Notes: generated by a model not told the origin, from the letters alone. Counted from the first letter of the stretch, positions 11,613 to 24,685 are shown. The stretch is 64,000 bases of DNA from Mermis nigrescens (GCA_036768485.1 JAVLUZ010000145.1:4434660-4498659), one strand, 5' to 3'. Translations and numbers: made by a program.

Positions 11613-11795
11613 GGGGGGCTAGTTATGGGGTCGGCGAGTTGTGTAAGGTGAGTTGTAGGGGGCGAGTTGTGTGGGGCTGACTTGTGTGGGGGCGAGTTGT
11701 GTGGGGGACGAGTTGTGGAGAAGCGAGTTGTGTGGGAACGGGGACGAGTTGTGGTGGGGGCAATTTGTGGGGGGCGAGTTGTGGGGCAAATTGTT
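11613..11795 (-). repeat. Minisatellite, unit GGGGCGAGTTGTG (inverse of 9896-10073)
   Basis: About ten copies of a 14-20-base G-rich unit (ggcgagttgtgtgggg, gacgagttgtggag and so on). The proline/threonine/histidine-rich minus-strand ORFs at 11606-11923 are translations of this array, not genes. Confidence 0.75.
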
Positions 11796-11929
11796 TGGAA
11801 CGAATTTTCCATACACAGTATTCCTGAGGGTGGTTCTTGAGAACCAACCCTACCGAGAATGACTACTGCCCTCGCAAAACTGCTGCGATTATACATGGGC
11901 AGGGACCAAACCACAACCCGCAATAATCA

Positions 11930-12338
11930 TGAAAAAATACGTCAAAAACTCAATTTTAGGTCTTTTACTGGATTCTGGGGGATGGGCTTGAACTCCCTCA
12001 AACTCATCCCCCACCCGAATCGGTAGCTGCGACTTGCCCCGACTTGTCGATTTGTTCGAAAAAATTGTAAAAAGTGCCTTTTTCTTCCCGCCATATACAG
12101 ACTTTTTGACTATATTTTGTTAAATGAACTTAATTTTTGAAATTTTTTTGACGACGTTTCTGTGTTGTGAAAAGAACAGCATTGTCTCAAACGCAAAAAA
12201 CATTGTTCTGGAGGCCCAAAAACGCTCTTTCTGAAACATTTTTGGGCCTTACTTTCCAGAATCACCGCCATGCTAAACATTTGTGCCCGTCGGTGCAAAT
12301 AAATAGACCTTACAGTGCAGATTTGAAAATATGTTCTA
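11930..12338. other. No gene seen
   Basis: Contains fragments resembling dispersed MITE pieces (tcaaaaactcaattttagg, gggcttgaactccctcaa) but no complete element. The minus ORF at 12110-12298 is unsupported. Confidence 0.4.
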
Positions 12339-14234
12339 CTAGATGAGCTGCCCGGCGTTGCCCGGGCTCAACTTAGGCCTGATATATAGCTATGTGGAAT
12401 TGATATGTAAAAAAATCCATAATTTTGATGCTTCTTGGAAAAATCCATAATTTTGATGTTTTTTTTATTAATCCGTAATTTTGGTGTTATTTTAAAAAAT
12501 CCGTAATTTTGATGTGATTTTAAAAAATCCACAATTTTGATGTTTTTATGACAAAATCCATAATTTTGATATTTTTTAAAAAAAATCCATGTTTTTTAAA
12601 AGGAATCCATAATTTTGATGTTATTTTGAAAAATCCATAATTTTGAGTGTTTTTAAAAAAATCCATAATTTTGATGTTTTTTAAAAAATCCATAATTTTG
12701 ATGTTTCAAAAAATTTCCATAATGTTGGTGTTTCATCGTGCCTATCTTATAGCGTTGAGTATGCTATTGCATTGTGTACTTTATACCGTGTCATATCTTA
12801 TAGCATTGGGTATGTTATAGCATTAAGTATCTTATAGCATTGGGTATGCTATACCGTATCCTATCTTGTAGCATAGTTGAGCTGCCCGGCGTTGCCCGGG
12901 CTGAACTTAGGCCTGATAGCTATATGGAATTAATATGTCTCTTGTATTTTTTATTTTTCAAGACTTTTGATGTTTTTGGGATATTTCTAAAAAAATTGTT
13001 GGTACAAACCATATTTTATTTTTTGGATTTTTTAAAATGTCTTTTGTTAACCATTTTTTGATCAAATCCATATTTTTGACGTTACAGAATGGTTTTGAAA
13101 ATTGTTTAGCCATAATCATATTTTTGATGTTCTGGGGTGTTCTGGAAATTTTTTTAATAAAACCCATATTGTTGATGTTTTGTGATGTTTTGGAAAATTT
13201 TTTTTCGTCAAACCATATTTTTGATGTTTTAGGATGTTTTGGAAAATTTTTTTAATCAAACCCATATTTTTGATGTTTTGGGATGTTTTGGAAAATTTTT
13301 TCGTCAAACCATATTTTTGATGTTTTAGGATGTTTTGAAAAATTTTTTCGGTCAAACCATATTTTTGATGTTTTAAAAATTTTTTGTTTGTTGTAGCAAA
13401 GGGTGTCATATATCACGTGATATGTTATAGCTGATGGTATCTCCTATCTTATATCACTGCATGTTATGGCACAGACAGGGTATCTATACCAAACCTATCT
13501 TATAGAATTGCCTATCTCGTAGCACAGGGTATCTTATATCCCATACTATCTTATAACATTGCCTATCTTGCAGCTCGGGGTATCTTATATCACTTCCTAT
13601 CTTATAGCATTGCCTATCTTGTAGCACGGGGTATCTTTTATAACGTTCAATCTTATAGCATTGCCTATCTTGTAGCACGGGGTGTCTTATATCACGTCCT
13701 ATCTTATAGTATTGCCTATCCTGTAGCACAGAGTATCTTATATCACGTCCTATCTTATAGCATTGCTTATCTTGTTGCACATAGTATCTCATACCATGCC
13801 TATCTTATAAAATTGCCTATGTTATAGCATCATTTGGTTAAACTCGTATTTTGATGTTTCACAGTGCCGACCAATGCTATAACATATAACAATGTACATA
13901 GTGTCGCCAGGCATGCTCCTCTTGGCCGGGGTATCCCTATACAAACAGTATAAACTAATTTTTGAAAAAATAGCAAAAAATCGGCCATCTCCCGAAATCG
14001 TGGAGGCTTATAGCACAGGGGCCAAACCCTGCTCCTCCCTGCCCAGGGCCAATGGGTGCGTTTGTCGAAATTTCAAGATCGCTACGGCTCCTTCCCCCAT
14101 TGGACCGACCTCGGCCCAAAATATCAGCCCACCAAATTTCATTGGGCCGGAGCCAACCCGGTCAACATACGAACATACGAACATACGAACATACATACAT
14201 ACAAACAAACAAACTTTCAAAAATATATAGTAGA
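12339..14234 (-). mobile_element. Non-autonomous Helitron, composite, copy 2
   Basis: Same structure as the copy at 6909-8648, including the internal duplicate of the hairpin end (12883-12930). The minus strand starts TCTACTATATATT after A and ends hairpin-AGCTCAT-CTAG before T. It is 1896 bp against 1740 bp. The ~156-bp difference matches about three extra ~52-bp units in the TATCTTATAGCATTGCCTA array (13440-13830). Sequence identity outside the arrays is very high, so both moved recently from one source or from each other. Confidence 0.85.
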
Positions 14235-14380
14235 TTTTGGAACGTTTGGCAGGTAAAAGTTTGTTTACGCACGGAACGCACCTCTGAATTTTCGGTGACT
14301 TTTTTGCTAGTTACGCTAGAATACTGTCCTGGAGAGAGATCATAAAAATTAATTTTTGGTTAGTGCCCGTCAGTAATAGT

Positions 14381-14641
14381 CACACCTGGGCGTGGGGGGT
14401 TTGGGGGTATGCACCCCCCAGAAACCAAAATACCCCCCATAAATCAAAATACCCCCCAGAATTCAATTTTTGAACATTTTTTTTCGTTTTTTTCGCAATT
14501 TTTTGATGCCAATGGATAGTGCTTGATGAGAAACGTCGAAAAATAGTGTTTTTATCGCCATACCACCAATTTTAAGACCATTTTTTGACCTTCAAAAAAA
14601 TCTTGCACCCCTCCCCAGAAATTTCTTGCTGCTCACGTATG
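14381..14641 (+). mobile_element. Family A MITE with perfect 8-bp duplication
   Basis: CACACCTGGGCGTGGGG to GCTGCTCACGTATG, flanked by GTAATAGT at 14373-14380 and 14642-14649. Very close in sequence to the copies at 53554 and 60556. Confidence 0.88.
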
Positions 14642-14717
14642 GTAATAGTCCAGCGATGAGAGCTTGCTTGACTACAACTCAAATAAGCTCTATTAAATTC
14701 CAGTGCAGTCAAATAAA

Positions 14718-14836
14718 TTTACGCCGAACCGAGGATTAAACCGAACGAAGCGTTATATTTTGACTAAATTGAACAGAAATAAGTGTACCGATTATTTAGC
14801 TGCTTGTAAAAAAACTTTAGATTCTTATACGCATAT
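14718..14836 (+). repeat. Dispersed repeat G (possible old coding piece)
   Basis: About 120 bp that matches, inverted, the block just upstream of the integrase wreck in each large element (18475-18600, 27885-28010, ~37290-37420). The frame starting near 14718 reads FTPNRGLN and then TKLNRNKCTDYL. The inverted copies read YTPNRGLN and TKLNRNKYTDYL. I do not recognise the protein, and it may simply be a dispersed repeat that happens to be open. Confidence 0.4.
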
Positions 14837-15259
14837 TTACTATATCTAACAACATACCAATCCTCCGTGCAATGCTATAGAAAAATTACTCGGTCCTTTA
14901 TGAACATACGAGACCGTCAAGCACGTTCAACCTTTTTATTGCTCACTTACATGGGCAAAAACTCGCTTAATCAATCCTATCCTGCTGACTGAAATAAAAG
15001 TGCTGATCCCATTGCATTATATTAAAAAAATATGAGCGTTAAAAGTAAACATCATATAAGTAAACAATGGTAAAATAATTTGCATAAACTGTGGTCTTAA
15101 AGATTCCTAATATCCTATACAAAAATGATCATCCTATATGAAAATCTTAATAAAATCCAATAGCCTTATGCGGCTCATATGCTAAGACATTATCATCAGC
15201 TCATTGTGCCGTAGCACGAGGTGGTAGGATAAATCACCGTAGTAATATTTAATATACTG
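14837..15259. other. No gene seen; left flank of the element array
   Basis: AT-rich sequence. The array-specific similarity begins at 'tgaaatgtcgatcacc' (15259). Confidence 0.5.
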
Positions 15260-15327
15260 AAATGTCGATCACCAGGCGTGCGTGATAACAACGACAGAGC
15301 CGATCAAATCTGTTAAGGCTTACATAC
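15260..15327. repeat. 65-bp spacer, occurrence 1
   Basis: The block tgaaatgtcgatcaccagg ... ttacataca precedes the left end of each of the three large elements (here, 24686-24750, 34089-34153). In copies 2 and 3 it directly abuts the right end of the previous element. It is probably original host flank that was carried along when the array formed. Confidence 0.7.
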
Positions 15328-15366
15328 ATCATAGGTAGCGCGTACTTGAGTCTCCTAACATATGAG

Positions 15367-15631
15367 CATAGCTGATGAGCACCAAAATTCTAAGGGGGTG
15401 GGGTGCAAGATTTTACAAAGGTCAAAAAATGGTGTTAAAAATGGTGGTATAGCGAAGAAACACGATTTTCAACGTATCTCCTCAAGCACTACCCACTGGC
15501 ATCAAAAAATTGAGAAAAAACAAAAAACTTTCAATAAATTGAATTCAGGGAGGGGGTATTTTGGTTTCTGGTGGGGGAGATGGACCCTCTGGAGGTGGGG
15601 TGCACACCGTAACCCCCCACGATCATGTGTG
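15367..15631 (-). mobile_element. Family A MITE inside the left arm of copy 1
   Basis: Inverted family A copy (catagctgatgagcacc ... gatcatgtgtg) flanked by a perfect 8-bp duplication CATATGAG (15359-15366, 15632-15639). The equivalent insertions in copies 2 and 3 share the site and duplication, so it landed before the array was made. The 111-codon ORF 15362-15697 is a reading through it. Confidence 0.85.
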
Positions 15632-15639
15632 CATATGAG

Positions 15640-17276
15640 TACCCACAACCAGCACAGCAGCACACATCTGGGAGGCACAGCTTTTAAAAAAAATTAGATA
15701 ATACGAAAGATTCGATGCCGCTATTTTTTTAAAATCAAAACTCCAGTTAGTAATGAGCATGTAAAGTTTTACTGTTTCGTTATAACATAATTTTAAAATT
15801 TTGGTCGATCTTAGAAGTTATCTAGCTTAGTTTTCGGTTTAAGTCCGGTTTTTTTGAAATAAAGTCGGTCAAATACTAGGAAACGAAATTTTATTTTATC
15901 GAAAAGCGATTTATTCTGAGAACAGCAGTGTAAAGAGTGTGAAAAATCTGAGGGTAAAAAACACCTTTTGTCGTTTTTTTGACATCTCTATGTCTGCCAT
16001 CTTTTCCGGTCATGAGTCCGCAAGAAATCATTCTCTTGGAAAAGTAATACATTCCAAAGGCTACTCGATGAACTTAACTATGTTATACAGAGTTAGCTCT
16101 AGTAATTTAAAGTGTATAAATTGGTGGTAGAGAAATGACTCGTTTTCACCTTTTCTTAGTATATCAGCTTCTCCGGTTACAAATCAGCATAAGCAAAGTT
16201 TTCTAAAAATAAAGCACGTTTTGAGGATTACACACTGCTCTTGAACGCGTTTCCTTAAAATGAATACATAGTCAGATTTGGAGGTGTACATTGTAAACGC
16301 TAAGGTACTAAAGCATGTTTTTTGCTCGTTTTTGTCGTTCACCTTCTTCGCTGATAAATCGGGTCGTGCTAATCACTCCAGAAGCAAAGTGCGTTTCAGA
16401 AATCACACATTGCACATATGTGTGTTTCTTTGAACTCAATATAGAGTTAGATATTTACGTGTAAAGTTTTGAACTTGGTATCAAAAAACGTTTTTTTGCG
16501 TTTTTGCCTGTTCAACTGCGCCGCTCATGAATCGAGTAGTGCCAACTATTCTAAAAATTGCGTATAACTGTCAACTTCCTCGGGTTTCAATCGAAATCGC
16601 GTTAAATATTCGGAAAATAAAGTATGTCTCACAGATTATACATCGCAGTTGGACGCGTTCCTTTAAACTCAATACAGAGTTAAATCTGCAGGTGGAAAGT
16701 TAAAACTCGAAGGTAATAAAAACATTTTTAAGCGCGATTTTTGTTTGCAAAGTTGGTCGGTTGTGAATTGGATCGAGCTGAGCTGACTATTCTAAAAATA
16801 AAGTCTGTTTTAAGGGCTAAATGCCGCATTTGAACGCATTTATTTACATTCAATATACTTAGTAGTCTAGGTGTAAGGTTCTAGTTCTGGTATGAGATAC
16901 AAACTCTTGTCAGGTTCTTGTCTGTCAGCTTCTCCCAATACGAGTCACACGCGATTTCGATGATTTAATTCTGCTACGCATTAAGCGATACAAATGCATG
17001 TGGGCAGCAACGTAGCTGACCTCCTGAATTTGTGGGACTAAAATTTCAAAAGTCAAATATCTCTATATTTAAGCGTTTTTAGCGAACTCTAATTACTGGA
17101 GAAGAAATAATTAAAAAAAATAACAAATTTATCTAGAAAGCGCCCGAAAATTCTAAGCCTGTCAGCTCAAAAGCATGCCAAAATCTATTCTGACGGTCTT
17201 TTTAATATGCTTCAATAATTTTCAATTTTTCCTCCAGGGACCCTTGAGAAAATTGCAGTTTCAAAATTTTGGGGGC
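15640..17276 (+). repeat. Left satellite arm, copy 1 (~172-bp diverged monomers)
   Basis: Successive copies of a core resembling 'tgtcagcttctccggttataaatc' occur near 15991, 16162, 16337, 16507, 16743 and 16919, mostly 170-177 bases apart. Each is followed by 'attctaaaaataaagt..gttt..gg.ttacacactgc...gaacgc' and 'aactcaatata.agtta.at...ggtgtaaagtt'. Monomers are strongly diverged. The copy-1 arm differs from copies 2 and 3 by many substitutions up to about 16920, then becomes nearly identical. Confidence 0.75.
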
Positions 17277-17400
17277 GGCCCCCAGAATTTCAAAAGTGCA
17301 ATTTTCTTAAGAGTCCTACAAAGGAAAAAGATTGAAAATTCTTGAGAAGCTTATTAGTAAGATCGTCGGAATAGATTTTAGAGAACCTCACACCTTATAG
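17155..17400. repeat. Long imperfect palindrome, copy 1
   Basis: Centre at about 17277 (gggggcggccccc). Left arm 17158-17276 (aaaatctattctgacggtc ... ttgagaaaattgcagtttc) pairs with right arm 17277-17392 (gaatttcaaaagtgcaattt ... gtcggaatagatttta). The mirror continues outward: 17400-17515 is the inverse of satellite sequence at about 16745-16880 (gatcgagctgagctgact / agtcagctcgatccgat). So plus-orientation satellite meets an inverted copy of itself here. Copies 2 and 3 have the same centre near 26693 and 36090. Confidence 0.75.
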
Positions 17401-17874
17401 TACTAAGTTAGTATATTGAAATTTAAGAAATGCGTCCAAATACGGCATATACGTAGCCCTTAAAACTGACTTCATTTTTAGAATAGTCAGCTCGATCCGA
17501 TTAACAACCATTTAAGTTGACTGACAAAAAAATGTAATAGAAAACACATTATGTAATGCACATCTTAACACATTGTTATATAATTGTATATTATTGAGTT
17601 CGTATGTCACATGAAGCTTAACTTCCCTAAAGAATAAGAGCTAAACTTAGGATGTCGACATGACTTAAAGCCCTATACAAAAGCGAAAGCGACGCTCATG
17701 AGCTTACAAAGTAAATAGTTTAACGCCTACCTATAGCAGCGATTTAATGCTGTCAAGTAAACAAGCTAAGGTACCGACATTCAGCGACTAGCAAGATTTT
17801 AAGCAAGACAACATGTAAAACTACACTAAATAGAAGCAAGAGCCCCGAGCCCTGCCCTTCTCTATATACTACTT

Positions 17875-18096
17875 GTGGGATCAGTCAAAAGCTCTAAAAT
17901 TCTTTGGGACTATAAAATTAATAATACATGCTGTGAAGATTTACCGGTCCTCGTGGGAAACGAAATATACTCTGTTTCTGCAGGAAGCTCTGATCTTGTA
18001 AAAATTTCAAGAAAAATAGCTTGCCACATAAAATCACTGGCATTTTTTCAAGGAGTTCGGTTTTCATACAAGTCAAGGCACAATACGCGTAATTAA
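17875..18096 (+). pseudogene. Unrecognised conserved ORF remnant in copy 1
   Basis: About 73 codons from a GTG. Landmarks are LWDYKINNTCCEDLPVLVG near the start and VRFSYKSRHNT near the end. It has ordinary amino-acid composition, unlike the repeat-derived ORFs, and lies upstream of the integrase relic on the same strand. It is identical at 27285-27506 and 36688-36909, but the copies are too young for that to prove selection. I do not recognise the family; a former Polinton gene is a reasonable guess only. Confidence 0.35.
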
Positions 18097-18139
18097 GCCA
18101 TCATTGCAGCTAATTTGGAAGGGACTCTGAAAAAAATTC

Positions 18140-18397
18140 ACATTTGACTCACCTATTCTGTTCCATGATAAGATTAGTACACCTTCGATCCAAGAAAAGC
18201 ATTTGCATGATCTCACAGCTCAGCTAGAATGAGTAATGGCTTATACTGCGCAGCTCTCAGAAAGCCCGGATACTGTATTTCAAATATTGTTGGGTGCAGG
18301 AAGTGCGATACGTAGTGTATTAGAAAGTAATGAGCAAAGATTTGACCATTTATTTGGTAAAACAACAGCTTACTTAAAGGAACTATTCAAGCGTTAA
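18140..18397 (+). pseudogene. Broken ORF between the unknown ORF and the integrase relic, copy 1
   Basis: One frame runs from 18140 (FDSPILFHDKI ...) with an in-frame TGA at 18230-18232, then reopens at an ATG at 18236 (MAYTAQLSESPDTVFQILLG) to TAA at 18395-18397. The part before the stop (QEKHLHDLTAQLE) and the tail (FGKTTAYLKELFKR) look helical and protein-like. The TGA is shared by copies 2 and 3, so it predates the array. Family unknown. Confidence 0.35.
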
Positions 18398-18630
18398 TTA
18401 ATCTGTTGGTTTTCATTCTATTAATCGCAATTCTCACGGAGAATTTGTGTATAATTAAATATAGTAAATATGAGAATTTAAATTTTTTTACAAATTTATA
18501 CAATGTACCTAAATAATCGGTGTACTTATTTCTGTTCAATTTAGTTGAAATTTCAGCCTTTATTTGGTTCAATCCTCGGTTTGGCGTATAATTATTCGGC
18601 TGCATTGGGAAATAAAGGCTGGTTTGTTTC

Positions 18631-19182
18631 AACATTTCAATCGCACCACTTAAAGAACATTATGTGGCGGTACTACACTGAGAGCAACGCATTATTACAA
18701 GTACATTGATATTTTGCCTAAAATTATAAAAAATTACAACAGCTCGTTTCATAGGACAATAGGCATGAGCCCTGCGAGTGCTACAGCTAAAAATGTGCGT
18801 GAAATTTTAAATAAAGCATTTAGGATTGGAAAAAGAATGTTGTCTTGCAATTTGATATTGGCAATAAAGTTCAACTGAGTTGAGTTAAGCGCACTATTGA
18901 AAAAGGATTCTGGCCTAATTGAACACAGGAGTTCTTCCTAATTAAGGAGAGACACGCCAGGACATCACTCATTTACATTAGGAGACCTAATGAGCGAGAA
19001 AGTTACAGATATTTTTTATGAGCCTGGGCTGCAAAAAAATTGAAACAAAAACAGATGATTTGTATGTAATTGAAAAGCTTTTGAAGGCCCGTAAGAAAAG
19101 CAATAAAACTGATTCGTTAGTTGGCTGGCGAGGATACCCTGAGAAATTCGATTCCTAGGTCTCTAACCTAATAAAGTTATAA
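18631..19182 (+). pseudogene. Maverick/Polinton-type integrase C-terminus with chromodomain, broken, copy 1
   Basis: Pieces in several frames follow the order of the retroviral-type integrase of Polintons. First come the end of the catalytic-domain region (MWRYYTESN near 18662, then YIDILPKIIKNYNSSFHRTIG near 18700-18765) and a barrel-like segment (GFWPN near 18905). Next is FYEPGLQK (near 19018), and finally a chromodomain-like end (DDLYVIEKLLKARKKSNK, then WRGYPEKFDS near 19120-19153). It is interrupted by several frameshifts and stops. One of them, TAG at 19154-19156, falls at a normally tryptophan position. The upstream catalytic half is missing, replaced by repeat G. In an intact element this enzyme inserts the linear DNA into the host genome. 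Confidence 0.75.
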
Positions 19183-19659
19183 ATATTAAGTATTTCTGTG
19201 TCTCAAATCAAAGTCAATAATAGAGGTCAGCCAACGTTTCTTCAATCACATATTGCATCGTTTGTCACAGTACTCCAATTTGTCTGATGATGCAATTGGA
19301 GATTTTTTTGGCCAAAAATGAGCTAGGAATATAAGCGAACATTGTTCAAATTTGATGAGAATGCTATTTTGGGTTTCTCAAAGTATATGAGTAGACAAAT
19401 TAAAAAGGCGATATTTTTATTCAAATTTCGGGAATTTTTCAAGTCCCGGGGCTGAATTTTACATTGCAAACCATTACACGACACAAATAGACGAATACAT
19501 ATTCTCATTCATGTCTAAGGTTTTGATTAGAAGTTTTGCAGAGTTAAGAAAATTTTTTGCAGACCTTACAAATCTTTTTGTTGAGTTCGGACATTTTTTG
19601 CAAAGTTCAAAAATTTTTTTGCAAAGTATGAAATTTCAAACTTTACACTCAATTGGATG

Positions 19660-20086
19660 GTGTGAAAAACAAGTTTTGTCCGAGATTTTTCCGCTATCTT
19701 CTCCAGTTATAAGTCAGCACAAATTAAATAAAAAAAAATTAAAGTACTTTTGAAGAGCTACACTTCGCAGCTAACCGCCTTAAAAAACTCACTATTAAGT
19801 TACTTACGGAGGTGTAAAATCCGAAATCAGGGGTGTTACATTAGACGAAAAAACGCGTTTTTTTCCTATTTTTTGATTGGTCAATATGTCAGATATTTAG
19901 CGGAAAAGTTTTCCACACACAAACGTACTACAATTCAAATGCTACAAACTGGATAAAATCGAATTTCTTTACACATAGGGAGTAAGGTATTTTTATAGTT
20001 TACAATGTGAGGGATGGTGGAAAAATTCGTTTTTGTCCTTTTTTTGTCCGCCTTTTTTCCGTTTAGAAGTCGGGAAAAATCGAATG
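19660..20086 (+). repeat. Internal satellite monomers, copy 1
   Basis: Two more plus-orientation monomers of the arm satellite (cttctccagttataagtcagcac near 19695; ccgtttagaagtcgggaaaa near 20055) lie between the integrase relic and the hAT-derived block. The ORFs 19511-19753 and 19750-19956 are readings of this DNA. Confidence 0.6.
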
Positions 20087-20790
20087 AGTGGCAGATCTAG
20101 GATTATCCTAAGGGGGGCGGTATCCCAACTTCTCCTAATACAGTCAAAAATAGGTCCAAAAATTTGCCCTTAACGCGCGAAATAGCGTTTTTTTGGTGTT
20201 TTACATTGTATACTTTTACACAAAATCACTTTTGACACGATATTTTTCTTGAAATTTTAAAATTTTAGACAATTTAGTGCGAAAAAATCATTAATTTTGT
20301 TCAATTCAACAAAACTCTGGCGCGAAGCATCGGAAAATTTCTAAAATTAAAGCGGATAGACGTCTAGAAGCATGATTTACTGCTTGATTTCCTGTGTTGA
20401 TGGCATTTGATGCGAAACATCGAAATTTCCAATTGAAAATGGAAGAAAACTATGCAAAAATAGCTGTCTCTGTTGTTAAAATTGTCTTGAAACCTACATA
20501 AACAGAAAATGGCTTCCAGGCAGTGTGATTTTTCGTAAAAGGTTCGTTTGTACATGTACAAATATGGTCCCTAAAAGTCTTTGTACATTTTGTACACATA
20601 AATTTTTGGGAACTATGATATAGTACGGTAGCGAATTATGTGTGGTAAAAACAGAGTTGTTCGACCTTTGGTAGTGTATTTTAGCTAATTCCTGGGTTTA
20701 TGGAGGCAAAAATCATAAAGAATCATCTCAAAACTGCATGAAGCGCCGAAAAATTCGATATTTTTCCATTCGAAATACGATTTCTGCTAT
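20087..20790. mobile_element. hAT-derived block, truncated, copy 1
   Basis: Homologous to the left ~700 bp of the complete element at 40059-41129, beginning at the same satellite position (gagtggcagatctagg against cagtggcagatgtagg). The right end is gone: homology stops at the TA run. It contains the GGCGCGAAGC-type hairpin words (near 20320 and 20741). An equivalent block sits at 29497-30200. Confidence 0.65.
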
Positions 20791-20797
20791 CATAAAG

Positions 20798-22304
<1,507 letters not shown>

Positions 22305-22849
22305 ACCCAACTTTTTGTTAGCAAAAAATATTAGTTATTCCTATCTTTGTCAGTGTTGTAGCGAATGTCATTAGGTACTGCTTCCATCTTAGCAATTTAT
22401 TCTTGCATTCGCATTCGCTCAACTCACTCTATCAATACCCACATTAACACTACATACAGTAATTAAGCTTATTCATCAAGTCGTAGAACGACAAATCAAT
22501 TACCTGCGGATCAAAGCATTTATGATAAATTTACACATGTATGATAACGTAACTAACACTTATAACAATTTCTAAAGCAAACCATTATGAATGCGGAGCA
22601 ACATGCATGAATAACAATTTTTGAATCACTGTACTCAAAAAACTGAGGTGACTTTAGCTGAAGCAACAATCATGATATTGTACTTAACAATTACATGACA
22701 CATGAATGTTTACTTTTCAAAACTATATTACTGTAGGCAATTTTTCAATCACTTTTGTGGTCACTTGATAATGAGCTGAAAATTGATTCTCATGCACAGA
22801 ATTACATGAAATACATAAGACTGTAGCATCAACAGTAAGCCAAAACCTA

Positions 22850-24560
22850 TGTTCTAATCGTTATAAGACCACTTTTTGAAAAGCGTCATTGTAAACAAAC
22901 GCGCCCAACTGGCATCTCACACATGATTTATTGTTTTTTGAATTTGAGAAAAATATTGTTTTTGCAAGGCTCTAGGTCAAAAGTTCATATGTAGTGTTTA
23001 CTTACATACACAGAATGCACAGAAGATTTTAGTCGGATTCGTAAATCTGATATTACGCGGATATTACAATCAACATTTATAAAGACATCACGTCGCAACA
23101 ATGGTCTGATGACAAATTAACATTAGGTGTAAAACAGTTTACACCACTGTTGTGTAAAAAAATGTGTCTAACCGACTTCTCACACTTGATTCCTTAAAAA
23201 TTTCTAGTCATAAAGAAAAAATTAGGTTTCCGCAAGGCTCTACAACGAAGATTAATATGTAGTGTAAACGTTATGTTAACACCTAGTGTAAAAAAGATTT
23301 TAGTAAGAATCGTAATTTTAATATTGCTTCGATATTACGACCAACTTTTATGAAAACAGTGAGTCTCCATAATGTCGTAAGGATAAATTAACATAGGTTT
23401 AAACCACATTACTGATCTGTTGAGTGTAAACATACCCGCCAAAATTGCGTATTGAATTTGGTTTCAGGTTCATTTACAGACTTGAGAATCATTTCCCTGA
23501 CTCATAACCGGAGAAGCTGGCAGAAAGAAACAAGACAGAAACCTGTTTAAAGCACCCCATTCTTGACTTTACACTCGCTTAATATTGGTTTAGACATACG
23601 CGATTCGCTATGACATACACCCCATATAAGGCACTTTATTTTTATTCTATTGGACCTATCCTGACTTCTGAAAGGAGAAAGTGGCGAACAAAACCCAAAC
23701 AAAGACATATTTTCCATCATTCAGAACATTGTAAACTTTAAAAATCCGTACCGTATTCCCCATTGAGTGTAAAGAAATTCGGTTTGGTACAGTTTGTAGC
23801 TTTCGAGTCGTAGTACGTTTCTATGTGCAAAAATTCTGTTGCAAAAATTATTTGATATGATTTACCAATCAAAATTGGGGAAAAAACGTGTTTTTTCGCC
23901 CATTTTTCACGTCTGATTTCGAACTTTACACCCCCATAAATAACTAAATATTGCCCCCATAAATAACTAAATATTGCGTTTTTTAATGCAATTTGCTGCG
24001 ATGTGTAGCCCCTGAGAGGAACTTTATTAATGCTGTATTTAATTTACCCTGACTCATGAGCGGAAAAATTTGGCAGGGAAATCTTAGTTTAAATTCGTTT
24101 TTTACACCATCCACTAGAGTGTAAATTTTAAACCCCAGGATCTAACTCACCATAGAGCGTAGAAGACTTTGCTTATATGCAGAATGTAGCCCTTGACCCG
24201 CTCTACATTTCTGTCAGAAAACATTTTAAAACGCAAAACGGAGTTAGTATCAGACATAAGCAGGTTGAAAACTCGACCAAAAAGTGCTTTTTCACCCCCA
24301 GATTTTCGCACACTTTACACTGCCATTCGAGAACTAATGCGAATTTCAAAAAACAAAACATTGGTGTTCTGGAGAATTCATCTCTCTATAATCCTATGCT
24401 GTTTTATTGTTCGAGTCATCAATACTCAGTTGTCCACATGCCGCAGTAAAAAGGTCCGAAAATTTGTCCTATGGTATAATGTTACACAGAAACTTTACAC
24501 CTTCTTTACACAGCCAGTTTTGAGTTTCAAGAAAAACAAAAAAACACAGGCAGCGAATTT
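22850..24560 (-). repeat. Right satellite arm, copy 1
   Basis: The same ~172-bp satellite as the left arm but in the opposite orientation, for example ctcataaccggagaagctgg near 23500, acttctgaaaggagaaag near 23668, and ctcatgagcggaaaaattt near 24055. 'tttacac' words dominate in place of 'gtgtaaa'. The ORFs 24177-24579 are readings of it. The 22305-22850 stretch before it shows no feature. Confidence 0.7.
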
Positions 24561-24685
24561 TTTATTAACTTTCTTTTAAAAAATACTGCACCTTCCAGAA
24601 GTGTCCCGTTATAGCTGTAGGGGGTGCACAGGTGTTAGGGGTACCCAAGTATATTATAGGTGCGCGCTAACACGCTACCTATGAT

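Noticed and set aside
11606..11923. Pro/Thr/His-rich minus-strand ORFs
   Set aside because: Translations of the CACAACTCGCCCC minisatellite.
13484..13792. 102-codon ORF with repeated DRQ(C/Y)YKIG units
   Set aside because: A reading of the ~52-bp Helitron array; the 'protein repeat' is the DNA repeat.
15366..15385. 'ctgatgagc' as a hammerhead ribozyme core
   Set aside because: No GAAA partner or flanking stems at the needed spacing; it is part of a family A MITE end.
24177..24579. Two ORFs of 90 and 128 codons repeated at 33581-33983
   Set aside because: They lie in the satellite arm, overlap each other in different frames and are conserved only because the copies are recent.
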